Shown: piece by piece, positions 11,912 to 25,506 of the stretch
Layout of the letters: each line of letters opens with the position of its first letter
Position numbering within the stretch: the first letter of the stretch is position 1
NCBI GenBank assembly: GCA_036971715.1
Contig: JAVHJL010000009.1
Span: 1,860,001-1,924,000 of the forward strand
Source: Arthrobotrys musiformis
Lineage: Eukaryota > Ascomycota > Orbiliomycetes > Orbiliales > Orbiliaceae
Direction of reading: 5' to 3'
Length of the DNA stretch: 64,000 nt
The notes under the pieces: generated by a model
What the model was told of the DNA's origin: nothing
Seen by the model: only the letters and a program-made list of their open reading frames with translations
The model's database searches: none
Program-made: the position numbers and the translations under genes

Positions 11912-14900
11912 ATCAAGGGGAGACAAGACACACCGAATCCTGATGGCCCGGAGCTGTACGCCCAGCCAACATCCACAAGACAAACACCTTTTGTGCCCTC
12001 ACGGTAGACTTATTGATTTTTATTCCTAATATAATATTACATATCTTGGCAATGCGGGAATCTGTTCTTGACTTATTTCAGATACGTGCGCATAGACTAG
12101 ATCAATCATAGCTTCCAGAGATCAATATAATTCCCAAAGTAGTTGACCTGGATGATATATATTTCTGAAGAAGGTATTAATATTGTGATGGGGCTATCTA
12201 TAAGCGATTTTGAAATTTGTTATCCATAAATTTACAGTGTTTGCACTGTCACTCTAGTATTAATATATTCAAATTTTTTACATTTGAATACTCCGGTAAG
12301 AGCTATATGCCTCTTGGAGTATGGGGCTCTTGCATCGAGGTTAATATTATTTTCTATATAAATAGACTAATAGACTCTGGAATACCAGCACTATAGCACA
12401 TTCATCTGCGTGCATGTTAGGCGCGTCGATGCCACTACACCTAACGTAGATTAAATATCCTACTTATAGGAGCTTCCGTGCTGGGGAACCGAGTAACCCC
12501 AAGGAATCAGGTCATTCATCAATTTATCAGTGAATACAAATGTCAATATGGCTTTTGTACATGTGCAAATATATAAAGTGCCCACTCTATAGCCTTTGCC
12601 CTAGTACTCAATATAACCAACATCGAGATCGCATTAATATTATATGATAATCCTAACCCACCAAACTTTAACCTTTGGATTTTGAGGCTGCTTCTTTTGC
12701 TCAGACATTCGGGTCAATAAACAGCAAATAATCCCTCACCTAAAGCAAGTCCGTGAAGTGAGGTATGTCTCAATCAGAGTGCAATGAGACAGTTGTATGT
12801 GTTATTCAATTTGAATTGTCCCAATACGGATATAGCGATTTCAAATCTAGCAATTGGCCAATCATCAAAAAGGAATATATTTTCCCGGAAAGATAAAGCA
12901 GGCCTAGAATCCAGGGTGTTTCTAGGCCTTTCGCCTAATTCTACCAGCGTGGCAATATCGCATATGAGGCCGGATCAAGAAGGTTAATCTAGAACTCTAG
13001 CTCAATGTGAAACGGACGCACATGTGAGGCGAATTGTAAGATCGGATGTACATAGATATTCTGCACTGGGAGGAATTCGCAGTTCACGGACGCATGAGAG
13101 AGCTGCTGATAGGGTACCACTGTAAGCAGATAATTCCTCGCATGCATAGGCAAAAATTGGCTGCACCATGCGCCTACCTAGACGATGAGCTTCATGTAGA
13201 TTAAAGAAGGTCCTTACAGGGTATGGCTGACCGTGGCAACGGCAAAGTGGCTTTCATGCATCACACTGCATGACAGAGGTATTCTGATCGGCAACCGGGC
13301 TCGTTTGTGTGAATAGAACTTGCAGATGCAAAAGTGGATATCGCCCTGCTCGCTCGAAACAAGGAAGGAAAAAAAAAAAACATAGAGAGAAGGGAAGAAC
13401 AGAACAACCAAAAAAGGGATAAAATTGATATTGAATCCTGCAAAACCCAAGCCAAGAGGCTTTCTGCGGGAATGTCACGGTTTGAGCAGCCATGAATGCA
13501 GTATTTGTTTGGAACCACGGGCCCGCGGGATGAAGTTTGCATAGATTGCCCTCCAAAGGGATATTGTGGAGATTTTTGTCTGGGAATCATACAAAAATGT
13601 CGCCGATAGCTAGGCGAATAAGAAACAAAAAAAAAAAAGGGCCAGTCCCTGAGACCGCGACAAAATTCGGCCTATCTGCTTCGGTATGGCCGGCATAGGG
13701 CCGTATATCTTTTTAGTCCCGTGGCGTTCTCCTACATTACAGCCTTCGAATTGACTTGAATAAAATAAACCTAGCTACAAATTATATTACGGTGTTGATA
13801 TATAACTTGACAGTAAACGGTAAAAACGGCCTCTGGCTTGGGCACCATTCTCACTCCACCTTAGTTTTCCGAGATCCAAATCAGCGATTTTCACTATATT
13901 AAGCCAACTTAAGCTGCCAAGCCGCACAAGTGGAGACTCTCCGATTAGGCGTGTGGATGGAGTTACAAACTCCTGAAAACTTCGAAATCCCAAATCCAGG
14001 CTGTCGCAAGGTCCAATGAGATTGCAATGCTCGGCACTTGAGGTATTGCTATTGATGCGGGCCGGTTTCATTCTCGTCTATGTCGACGTAGAATTGTTAC
14101 CTGAATATGCGGGATGTTGCAATACGCATGTATATGTACGTATATCTGCCTAGGTTGCAATATAGCGGGATATATATTGATATGGGTATATTTCCTAAAT
14201 GACGTCGAAACGATGAAATGTATACTCGCGATCGGTGCAAAACTTAAAATCTCGCGACTATAATATCTCAAGTGTGTGCTGACCTTGCCCCGTCAAGGTA
14301 GCCTAGGCCTATAGGGATAGATCGTAATGATATTGTAAGAATGGTGTTGCAGGTTGCGTAGCTACAAGCCTCTGAATTTGGCTCAGCAGGCGTCGATAGT
14401 TAGGATCATACGTCCTGAATTTCCTCGGCGCGGTCAGGCTCCTACTTCGGACGTCGAGTTCGCGGGGGGATAGGATACCCGGTTCGAAGCTACTATGTAT
14501 ATGTACGTGGGAAAATTTTTGCATTGCATGCCCACCAAGCTCAAGACTTCCTGTGACCCAGGAATCCGGTTCTTGAAATGTTCGTTGGTTGACGGGAACT
14601 AGAAGTGACAGAGGTAAATGGGAAAAAAAGGCGAGCCCTGCCCGGAGAAAGGGCGGAAGCGGGATGGCTTCCAATTGGTTTGTCGATGCAAGGTTCTATT
14701 CACAGAGAGCATGCCGGGTTAGAGCATGTTCAAGAGCTGCATTAGATATTATATCGAGCACTAAGCGAGTGGATCGTGAAAGCTGGCTTGGGTAGGGGTT
14801 CGAGTTACCCTTCCAGAAGACGCCAAGTGTTGAAGAATTGCGGAATGCATCAGGTAGTCAAAGGTGACTAGGTTCTAGGTAGAAAGGAAGGCATGAGAGT

Positions 14901-17900
14901 TAATTAAACGGAGCAAAACATCTGTCCGGCTAATTGTAATACCTTGCAGAATAAACGGCATTGTTCTTCTGTGCGTCAGTTTTGGGGGCACAAAATGGGG
15001 ACATCTACCGCAGCTCGCGCTCGGTACAATTCTCAGAGCTTGAAGTAAGTAGACGCCAGGTAGACCGCTGTTTTGACGGGTAATGTCCCGTTTCGAATGC
15101 TTCGCTTCTTCATGCAGGAACGGTCGTGAGGGCATTTTGGTATTTGGATCCACGGAGCAACGTAGCATTACATGGCGGATTGGTTGGTTGGATCTCAGCG
15201 AAGAATTCAGCATAGCCGAAATCACCAGAAGGAAAACTTTTAACGATCGCCTGACATGCAAGCCCTCGCTTTACTGCATGCGCATGCTCCCTAGCTAAAT
15301 TATTGTCGCTAGTAGCTTCATCCGTAAATTGCACCCCGTATACGTGTTTGCAACTTAACCCAAGGAATCCCCACGTCCCAGCCGGAGACGCTGCAAATAT
15401 CTTCCCTGTCAAACTGCATTGCTGTTCTAGGGAAAGACGTACGTGGGCTATGCTATAGTCAGGATGTTGAAAGAACGAGATTCGTTATCGACGCACATGA
15501 ATGGTGAGCTCGTCCTCGAACCATGATGAAGCACGAGCGCCTTGCGATTAAGCTGCATAATTACAGAAGGCCTCAGATACGGAGAGCTCCCACTCTAGAT
15601 TATACTTTTTTTTTTTTAAATATATTATTCTAAAACAGACGATTTGACTGCCGGTCTGAACGCTCGCATTGCGTCCGACAACGGACTTTTGACGTGGAGG
15701 ACGCTCGAGCTTCAGATTGTAATGAATAGAGGATGCATGCGTTGCGATAAGGTCGACGTGGGAGTTTGATAGAGGTTATCTTGTGTACCACGTCGGGCTT
15801 GGCCAAGACTCCACGACGGGCGGGATCTTTGCGCGTACCTAACCGCCTGCTACCCGCTATTGAGTGCAAGGCCAGGAGGGATTAGCCACATTCATCAGCA
15901 ACCGCAAGTTCTTGATCTAGGCCCGGGAGCCTCAAGCACAATCATATCAGTCTTATTAGCCACCCTTTAGTTTTCTTTATAAATTTACAGGCTCGGAAGC
16001 ACTGATCAATGTGGCTTGGTGCTAGTGTACTATACATAGTAGTCTCCAACTGGCCCAAAAGACCACGTTTCGAATCCTGACAAACCACATCGATGAAGAT
16101 ATTTGCTTCAAGGGCTGTACCCCATTTGACTTGGTAAATATTGCCGTTTAACGTTTTTCGATGCGGACCATGGCCAGCTACAAAATGTGACTAAATTTCC
16201 CCAAATTACTTTGCGTTATTATTTATCATAAAGTATCCGCAGAAGATTGGTATGCACAAACACGTATTAGGGCCAGTTGAACCCCACACTTCTGCTTCCC
16301 CCCCTTCGAATAGGTAACCTCTTACCTACCAATTTACATGTGCATACCTTCACGATTATAATTTTAGAACTAGGCCTGCATATTGAGCTTTATGCAAACT
16401 CCCCACAAACGTAAAAACCCCAGATACACTCAAAGCCTACTCGCCTGAGGCTTCCGCCAAAACGGCACCAACCCCATATCTGTGGATACATCTCGGCTCG
16501 GGTACATCACTCAAGATGTTCCGCATCGAAAAATATGCAGAGTAGGTACTTACATTCATACCGACATGGAGTGCGGGAGCCAGTTAAACTTCCAGGAATG
16601 AAAACCTCCTATTCCGAGGCCTTTTGGAAACTCAGAACCAATCAGCCACCAATAGAGTAAGTATTCCGCTTCCCCGTGAACCGAACCGCGTGAGAACGTG
16701 TTTCCATCTACTTGGTCATTCTTTTTTTTCCTCTCCAAAATATTGAGTCTAGATTGACATGGAATATAACCCTGAGAATCCCAACGGCATCGCCAGCTAA
16801 GTCGTGACGCTGGCTCCATAAAGTGGTATATCTTGCGCAATTCGTCTGACATCCGCTTGGTTCGCGCGACAGCTATATAGCTAGGGAACGAAAAGCAAAT
16901 ATACTTTTAGGTCTGTGCGACAGGGCTTTGCCTGTTTACCCCATATTTCAGGTTGGTCATACCCTGATGGTTGATCGCCGTACCCTGCTAGCCATCCTTT
17001 GGTATTTCTTGGCCTTCATTCGGTTCATGGAGCCGTGTTATGTTTGTGACAAGTTTTTCTGGTAGAGAATTCTCAGTCGTTTTTATGCGGGGTGTGCATT
17101 GCAGCTGCATCTTAAAGTCAGGTACCTACAATCGCGAACCGGCCTGCCACCTGCCACCTGCCCCCATATCCAACGCCAGCTCGCTACCAGCATATTTTAA
17201 TCTTGTGTCGTAGTTTTAGGTAAAAATGAGGCAGCTGAAAAGCCATGTTGTTTGTTCCTTGTGGGACTTACATTTGCATACCGGGATTCGTATCATTTTT
17301 TCACGTCGACCGAAATCTGAATCTAGAAAGTGAGGTATTTCCCTGGTTGGGGGTTCTTTCCAGATGCCTGGCTCTCTTCCCTATGCGAAGGATTTCAAGA
17401 CTTGGGTTCCACTAAGTTTAGAGTTCCACACTAAAAGATGTCGTAAGTTTCCCGACATCCTATACCGGCTAGTGATTGGAGGCTGTGGAAGGGTTTAAAC
17501 GTTTGAGAAACAGAAAGACCCATGATGAGGAGATTCTAGAGAATACCAATGTTGGCCACTAAGACCAGTTCAGAAAGCGTTCATCCATACTATGGTGTCC
17601 TGTGTGTGTGCATTAGAAATTTCCCCAGATCAATAAACTGCGCTGGATCACCGAGAATTGTTGTTTTGTTACTCGTATCCTCAGCGGAAACGGGCTTAGC
17701 ATGACTAGCTCAACATTGGGGACCGGGGCCTACAGCGCTATTTCCCGACTTCGTCGGTGGACGGATAGTGTGATACTGATGCTTTGACGCCCTGGAAAAC
17801 TCTCCCGCGCGAGCTCGGCATCCACTCTTGCTGTTACGTACAGTAAAAACAAAGCCTGTCGAACCCAAATTGGAACACCATATCTATTGTGGTACGGTCT

Positions 17901-18684
17901 GATATTCCTTTCAACCCCCAAACCAGGCTCTCGACCTGTAGACACGCCATGGTATTTGACAAGCGAGTGGGGTTGTGTAATTCGGAACTGGGGAGTTGCA
18001 TCGAAGCGAGTTTTTACAGATGACCTGCAGTGCATCTTGGCCCGCCACTGGCCGACCCAGCAGGACATCGACGCGGATTGGAGATTTTTCAACGAATAGA
18101 CATTCATATAGACTGCAGTTGCCTGAGACTTATCAGACTTTATATTAATCCCCGTACACAAAGGGTTTGATACATAAGCTCTTCTGCAAGTTAGACATCG
18201 AATTCATTTAGTCTGGACTGTTTCCCGTCAAACAAAGATTGCACCTGCTAAAGGTGTTCGGATTGCCGTGCTCAGCTTAATAAGGGCGTGAAGCTAGCGA
18301 CCCTGTCAGGAATAATTATCGGTCTCTTAGCAGCTCAACTCGGGTCTTGTGACGTGGTTTAGAGGTACATCATCATCTAACCTCTCCAATTTTGCGAAAG
18401 CTTGTGCAAATGGCGGCAGAGCTTTAAGCTTCGAGCCTCCGGAGTACCCATGCTGGAAATCTACCGTATATGCCTACTTTGACACTGCTAATACAACTTT
18501 CTCCCTTCATCAAAAGTGTCAAGTCGATCTCATCGTGTGTGACTTGGGCTCGAGGGAACTGCCCAATCGTACAAGCTAAGCGGATTTGAACCAGGCTAGC
18601 TGCTCATCGATCCAAGAAAATTCCCCAGATCCATGTTTCTTCCCCACCACCCATCCAACTTGCTTTTTTCCCCTTCCTTTTTCC

Positions 18685-18714
18685 TCTCTCTCTCTCTTTT
18701 TTTTTTTTTTTTTT
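18685..18714. repeat. (CT)n followed by poly(T), 18 nt
   Basis: Pyrimidine tract: CT dinucleotides then an 18-nt T run at 18697-18714. Confidence 0.85.
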
Positions 18715-20096
18715 AAAGCACTTTGGTCTCACGATCAGGAAGACCTCTTCAAGACGGGCTGGAGTGGCTCCACAGCGCGGCAAATTATCGGTGGACAGTA
18801 AGAGGATATTCTCGCAGCAAGGCACCCAATCTGCTCCGCCGTCCCCCCCGACTATACAGAGTAGACCATGTTGACTTGAAGCCTTAATCAGTTGAACAGT
18901 ATGATTATCTGAACTACCGATATACCCGATGCTACCCACATTTTTGTCGAACACCAGATCACGTTAATCATCAGGACCCTGAAAAGCACAATCGATGACC
19001 CGCATCACACGCAATTAAGCGGGAGGGTGTCGTCACTATGTAGGCCATAGCCCACAACTTTAAAGGTAAAGAGTGAGTTCTACGCCTGCTGGCGGTACCG
19101 CCAAGCCCTAACGATCGATTTCAGCGAGTTTTTGGTCGTGCTTGCTCCCTGAAAAGCGGAAGTCGAGGGTACAGGCAAATTTCTCACGATCGTTGTCTAT
19201 TAGTACTGGCTCTCATATATATTAGCGCTAAAGCGCTATAGGGGAGGTAACCAACTGCCTGTAGAGCCTGGTCTCGTGCCCAGTAGAGCCCCTCAATTTC
19301 TTGTTGCTCCTGTCTTCATATAAAAAGGAGCAGATGGTGATAAACTAAATATAGCGACAGCGCGAAGGTAAACGGGCGACGCGAAGACTACATTTGGCAA
19401 ATTTGTGGATGTTTGTTCCACATTTGTAGTGGGAGTCGAATGAAACAATGGTCATCTGCAACCGACCTACTCGGATTCCATCGTTCTCATGATCCCTCAA
19501 TTGATCAAGCAACCTCAACAATTTGATAGGCTAGTTGGGTAATAGATGTGTGGCCATGGGTACGGAATTATCATGCCAGGTGGGATGACTTAACAAACCC
19601 GCGACGAGGCGCCACGCTCAAAACCAAACCATATAGTCACTGCTACAGGAGGGGTCTGCTGGAGTTTATTGGGAACGGCAGTTCTAACACCCTGTCTTTG
19701 GTTGGTAGACTGAACCAAGATACAGATTTTGGCATAGCTGCAATATTCATTGTAACCGTACAATTCTCTTGTATGGGCAGAATTTTAGAATTCCTAAAAA
19801 GAATAAAAGGGACCCAATGCTAATTGCGGTTATCTCAATGAAGGGTATGCTAGACAAATGCTTTGATGAGATCACGGCCTGAATTTTGTTCCGTTGGTTT
19901 GCGTTTCTGAGTTCGGCAGGCTCTTTGAGGTTTCGAATGGGCAAGACCGCAAAAAGTTAGTTTTGTGGTGTCATCCGACCCACGGCTTTCAACCTTGTGG
20001 GTTCAGAATAATAACCGACGCACCTGTTACGAAAGGCTGGGGGATATTGAAAGATCAAATTGTTCTGGAAGTGGCTGCGAAAGCGAGTAGGGCGAG

Positions 20097-20140
<44 letters not shown>
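20097..20140. repeat. poly(A) tract, 44 nt
   Basis: Longest homopolymer in the window. It is followed by TATA-like sequence. No clear target-site duplication was found by eye, so calling it a retroposon tail is not justified. Confidence 0.9.
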
Positions 20141-20142
<2 letters not shown>

Positions 20143-22866
20143 CAGTATATTATATACCGTCCTGGAAAAAAAAGCATTCCTGGCAACCGTCCAAAGATTG
20201 ATTAAAAAAAGGAAGCATATGCATCTGGTGCAGCTTTCCCCACGTAACGGAAATCCACTTTGACCTTACATACATACAGATACAGAACGATAACTATAGG
20301 TCAGGCAAACGACCATAGGTCGCTTTATGCGCGAGACTAACTCGGCTTAATAGGACCCTCGATTGAGCATACCGCCGTATTTTCTTATTTTTATTCTTGA
20401 AGTTTTCCCCTTCGTTTGTGAAATGCCTCAAACTAAAATACCATTTGACTGACGAACTACATTAGCTCGGGAGAAGAGTCCCTGTCGCTATCAACCCCAG
20501 GCTGTCTATCTGTCGCCTTTCTCCCGTTTGCTTTTCTTCCTTTTTTTGATATTTCTTATTTTTTGATATTTCTTTTTTGGTCTGGGGGTCCTTCCTTCCA
20601 GGTGTGGTCTTTGCCTGCTGGCTCTAATTAGCTGGACTAGCAAGGTTTGGGATGCACGCAAAAATAAAAATGTTACAGAATGGTCAATTGGTGCTGTTGA
20701 TGCTCAGACCAATTGCTTACGACCTCTAACTAAGACTAGAGTAGGGTCCTCTGAACGTACTAGCTACCTGTAAACCTGGATTGTATCCGGTCCTTCCTGC
20801 CTGTTTCCTTTGTAGAATTAATTTAATTTAGCTTGGGTGCGGATAGTAGATTTCGCGCTGGTAATAATCTGACGGGATGTGGCCTACTGAAATTGTCCTG
20901 ACCTCCCGCTTGACAAAGCTTACCACAACAGTCCGACCTCGACCTCCACGTCTTCTGATAAAAAGGAAATGGACTGGACGACGGGAACATGGATATATAT
21001 TATGCCCCGTCTGCCCCCAACATCCATCTTGGTATTCCTTTTATATACCTTTTTTATATCTACTCCGAAAGCCTCCTCTCCTTCTTATGTTTTTTGTTCG
21101 GACATTCGTTTCTGATATGCAGTTTTGTGTGGACGAGTAGACAGAAAGGCAATCCTAAGAGCCCCAACGGAAGCAACACCAGAGAGTTAGAATTGGTAGC
21201 TTCATCTCAAAGCCGAAATCATTGGCAAAAGCTGGACCTTGGGGCTTGAGACACCGACCTCGACCTGGCAAAGTTTCGATATTATAATTCGATTAACTAC
21301 AATTTGCCTCCGCCGCGTTCTGCATGCACCAGAAACTTTCTTAATCAGCCCTCTAGCTCTGCCTCACCATTTCCCGTCAAGCTCGTCCACCATTTACCTT
21401 TTGTCTCGTCGTTCTGATTTTTAGCCCTGCTGCTGCCCTGGACCAAATTTCCCTTTTCCTTCTATTTTACTTTGCAATACATATATTTGAATATATTCCA
21501 TACATATATTCCCCTTTTTTGTTTTGTTTATTTTAACATCTATTTGACGGTTATTTTGTGGACGCTAATGAGCTAAAGTCGCCAATATAGCTTTAACGAG
21601 CGTGTGATTTTGCTAGACGAGCTTGCCACAGCTATACAGACACATAATTCCTTAATTCTTATTTACACCCTTGTTATGACTACAGTTGCTTTTGTCTACG
21701 AACGACATTGATTGTTAGCTTTGTTTTTACGAAAACTGCTTTGCTGCGCACGCATACGTTCCATTTTAAACGATTCTTGAGTTTCTGTGCCTAAATCACG
21801 TATTCTGTGCATTTGTTTGAGGCTCTGAATCCAATTATCGACATCCAATCGCAACATCGCTACGGTTGAACCCCATATCGCCACATCCTCAATTGGAAAC
21901 ATTTTTTTCCCTCTATGGTTAATTCGTCTGCATCTACATACGTCAGCGACTCGAACATAGGCAAGCGTTGCAATTTAATTCCGCTGACTCGTCCACGTTC
22001 GAAATATTGTCCTTTAGTGGTGTGAACATATATCTCCTAGTATATATCACAATATACCACCACAGCTTCAGAGCTGGGTCAACCTCCACATCGACCCAAG
22101 CCAACTCCACCCAACTACGGAATCTTACAACCTCACAATTTCGACACCGACATTGCTATAGAAATATTCTTCTATAAAAAATTGCTGGAGATAATCCGGG
22201 GGGGATTCTCATAGACGATATCTAGTCCATTGTTAAGCTTGATAACAATTGTTCGGCCCAGAAATTATTTGGCTCTGCAGCGTCTTGAGAATATATCACA
22301 GACTTCACAGCATCTAACATCCTCCATTTCAGGGAAATCAATTGCAATACCCTAAAACAGAACCTCGAAATTGTCTCTCGGAAATCAGCAATTCTTATTT
22401 TGCTATTGCCCTCTACCCTCTCATTATCTTTTTTTTTCCCCTCCGTCTTTCAATCAAAAACCGACCCGGCTGGTCTCGTCCAAACGGCCTCGAACCCCCC
22501 GAGACCTTCGCCCCGACTAAAGCTTGCAGCTAGACACGAAAGTTTCTCACCTTGTGAATCAGTCTTCTGACCTGTCGCGTAACAGGACGTTCGGAAGCGT
22601 CAGTTAGCCAGTCAAAATCCAGAAATCGGCCAGCAACAACATCCGCCTTCCGCCTCGATATCAAGAAGCTCGCACGACAGAGATAAAAGATCGCTGAGGA
22701 ATCGTTCTTTTCCATCTGCTCAGCATCTTTGCATCCGGAAAGTCGAACAGACCGATTCTTCATCAGCAGAGAGTTAAGGTTGCGCAATCGAAAACCATTG
22801 TCTCAGAGCGGCTCGTTGCCGTTGAAGAAAAGGAACGCCTACCATTTTTCTGGTGTTCTGCTTTGA

Positions 22867-22894
22867 CCAATCAGCCACCCTTCTCCGCCAATCA
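22867..22894 (+). promoter_or_regulatory. pair of CCAATCA boxes upstream of the glycosyltransferase
   Basis: CCAATCA is present at 22867-22873 and 22888-22894, two helical turns apart and 51-78 bp upstream of the ATG at 22945. CCAAT is the site of the HAP/CBC complex in ascomycetes. If the transcript starts further upstream these would lie in the leader, which weakens the call. Confidence 0.4.
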
Positions 22895-22944
22895 CCGTCC
22901 CCAAAAGGTTCGACTCGCGACAGGGGTCCGGAGCCAAACTCACA

Positions 22945-25506
22945 ATGATGGAGCTAGCCCTCCTCTACTTGTTTGTCGTGTTGTGGTAAGTGCGAGACTC
23001 CCTGACCCTTGTTCTCCCCACTTTATAGTACTCCGTATAATATCGATATCAAATCTTTCAACCATCAGCCTGCTGCCTTGTTGCCCTCTTCAAGCTTTGG
23101 TCGTGGCTATGAGCTCTGGCCATTTGAAACCTACGCATGGCCCTCCAAACATCTTCGCTTCCTGGGGGAAAGAAAGGCCTTTCTAGGAGCCATTGTCATG
23201 TCATTGCACCAGCGGAGTTTCCCACCTCAAGGCGCAGGACAAACTCGCTAGCTGGATGTCACTGCCTGAGCTTACTCTCCTTGGGTCGGGCAACGGGTAT
23301 TGCTACTCTTTCCGCTCGAGGGCTTGAAAAATCACCTTCGACCCTGTCAAGTCGCATCGGTCACATTCTCCCTTCCCAAGTGCTTCCACATCGCATCGAA
23401 GACAGCAAGAAGTTGCATTTTCATTGTCTATCCACCTTTGTATTTCTTTTATCCGAGCTTCCTGCTCGAAGGTCCCGATCAACGGAGGTTCTCCCTTGCA
23501 AAGCGATATGCTTGGACAACCCAGCCAGACGTTCATGCATGCCTTTTTTTTTGCTCTGAAGAAAATGCATACAAAAAAGAAAGGAGTTTGCATATGCACA
23601 TGGCTGGCCTCTTTTTCATTCATTTGATTTCAAAGCGGCAGCATCCAGGGATCTTCCATCGCTCTGCCTTCGAACTCTAGGCCAGGAAATGCAGGTTGAA
23701 CAGGCAGGCGAACCGGTGGCCCACAGTTGCAGGTTCTCAAACCTGAGCAACACCGTCGCATGCATTTCGTCTCGGACGGAATGTTTGGCATGCGTGTGTA
23801 CGGGGGTTTGAAGGCTAGGATTCCGTGGAGTACATAATTCTATGACTTATGGGATCCCACGCCGAAGCCGTCGGGCTTTCCAAGCTTGTAAAGGGTAGTG
23901 GGGAGGGCGAAAGCCGACCCGATAAGCCTCTGGCGGCATAGACATCAATTTCCCATGCCATTTTATTCGATTTTAGCCCTTAGATTGCAGCGATTAGAAC
24001 CCTAGAACATGATAAAAGGCACCCAGAATTCTGACTAACCATATCCGGCGATTTGTTGGGTTGTTATACAGGCTATACCGATATGTTCGTTTGATCGTGA
24101 ACTGTATTTCCTCGTGGACCTTTCGACCGATTCTGCCATCCGAGGAGCCAAAATACACAGGGGAGGATGCCACTCTTGTGATCCCAACTATCGGCGGCGA
24201 AGGGCCCGAATTCGAAGAAACTTTGAAGCGCTGCTTGGAGACCGGTGTCAAGGAAATTATCATTGTCACAGTCAAGAAGCTTCAACAACGCCTCGAGGAT
24301 GTTGCTTCAAACATTTGCCCAGATCGTATTCGTGTCTTTGCCATTAGGAAAGCAAATAAACGCAAGCAGATGGTCAAGGCTATCCCCGAGGTTAAGACTC
24401 CGATCCTTATCTTCGCCGATGACGACGTTCTTTGGCCTTCCACCTTCTTGCCATGGATCTTAGCGCCATTTGAAAACCCCAAAATTGGCGGTGTTGGAAC
24501 TAGTCAACGTCTTAAACGTACGGAAAACCGCACTTTCTGGACAATCCTTGGTGCTTTCTACTTGGAACGACGAAACTTCGAGTTTTCTGCGACAACTCAT
24601 ATGGACGGTGGTGTTTCGTGTCTCAGCGGACGGACAGTAGCCTATCGTACCAAGATTCTCCAGGACAAGGCGTTCATGGACGGCTTCACGAATGAATTGT
24701 GGCGTGGGAAATTTACTCTAAATACCGACGATGACAATTTCCTTACCCGATGGATTGTTAGCCATGGTTGGGATTCCTACGAACAGTGCCATGATGAATG
24801 TGAACTTCGCACTACTCTCTCCGACGACGCCAAGTTTTTGAAGCAATGTCTCAGATGGGCGCGTAGCAACTGGCGTAGCAACTACACAAGCATGTTCAAA
24901 GAAAAGGACATCTGGAGGTACGTGAATACGATGCTTTCAGCCAATTAATTTTATATATGTACCTAGGTGTATGCCTATCTTCGAGATCGGAATACTGACA
25001 GCCCGAATTTGATACAGCCGCCAGCCGTGGTGCTCTTATGCCCTTCACATGGCCACTTTCAACCCGCCAGCATTAATATCTGATTTTGGCCTTTTATATC
25101 TTCTGTATAAGGCCACAGCATACGACGAGATCCTCCAGCAACGCTGCATAACTGCACAGCTCATTTGGCTCCTATGCACCAAGATCGTCAAGTTACTGCC
25201 CCATTTTTGGCGCTATCCGTCCGATCTCCGCTACCTGCCAATTTCGATTCTCTTTGGTTACTTCCACGGGCTCATCAAATACTACGCCCTCTTCACTCTT
25301 AATGAGGTAAGCTCAGATTCCAAGCGTCCGATTTAAATAAAATTTAAGTGGCTAACTTGCATAACTTTTAGACTGCTTGGGGAAGCCGTGAAGGTGTTGA
25401 TGACGACGAAGACAAGGAGGAAGAGCCCTTTGCCTACAACCGTATTGATGGGTTCGATGTTGAGAACGGTAACTTGGACGAGAAGTTCCAACCTGGCGCA
25501 TTGTAG
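22945..25506 (+). CDS. family 2 glycosyltransferase (FgGT2/ZtGT2, Cps1-like polysaccharide synthase)
   Basis: Exons 22945-22985, 24072-24917, 25018-25306 and 25372-25506, all in phase, give about 436 residues. The N terminus is a membrane helix (MMELALLYLFVVLW) split by the first intron. The catalytic core is processive GT2: UDP-sugar-binding DDD at about 130-132 (FADDDVLWP), a second acidic motif TDDDN at about 232-236 and QCLRW (QxxRW) at 272-276. Exon 3 adds C-terminal membrane segments; exon 4 is an acidic tail. Proteins of this type act at the plasma membrane and are required for normal hyphal extension and virulence in Fusarium graminearum and Zymoseptoria tritici; the polymer made is not settled. 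The first intron is 1086 nt, far longer than any other here, with strong ends (TG/GTAAGT, CTAAC, TACAG/G). A second ATG follows the first directly. Family call firm; first exon inferred from phase and the expected N-terminal helix. Confidence 0.88.
23029..23037 (+). promoter_or_regulatory. TACTCCGTA motif, copy 1
   Basis: Exact 9-mer, 44 nt into the long first intron of the glycosyltransferase gene. One of five exact copies in the window (both strands counted). Role unknown. Confidence 0.3.

Larger units (their letters stand above)
5521..22944. other. gene desert of about 17 kb
   Basis: ORFs in this stretch are under 170 codons, occur equally on both strands, lack recognisable domains and do not join through plausible introns. 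I saw no reverse transcriptase, transposase or helicase motifs and no long terminal or inverted repeats. It holds homopolymer and dinucleotide tracts (listed separately). The last 2 kb (about 20,870-22,944) is pyrimidine-rich and is probably promoter and 5' leader of the glycosyltransferase gene. Confidence 0.55.

Noticed and set aside
16011..16088. tRNA-like segment: ends can pair (GTGGCTT with AAACCAC) and GTTTCGAATCC resembles a B box
   Set aside because: The T-arm closing pair and the D-arm/A-box pattern do not fit, and no anticodon arm could be drawn.
23137..23680. Several 100-140-codon overlapping ORFs on both strands
   Set aside because: They lie inside the inferred long intron of the glycosyltransferase and show no conserved motif.
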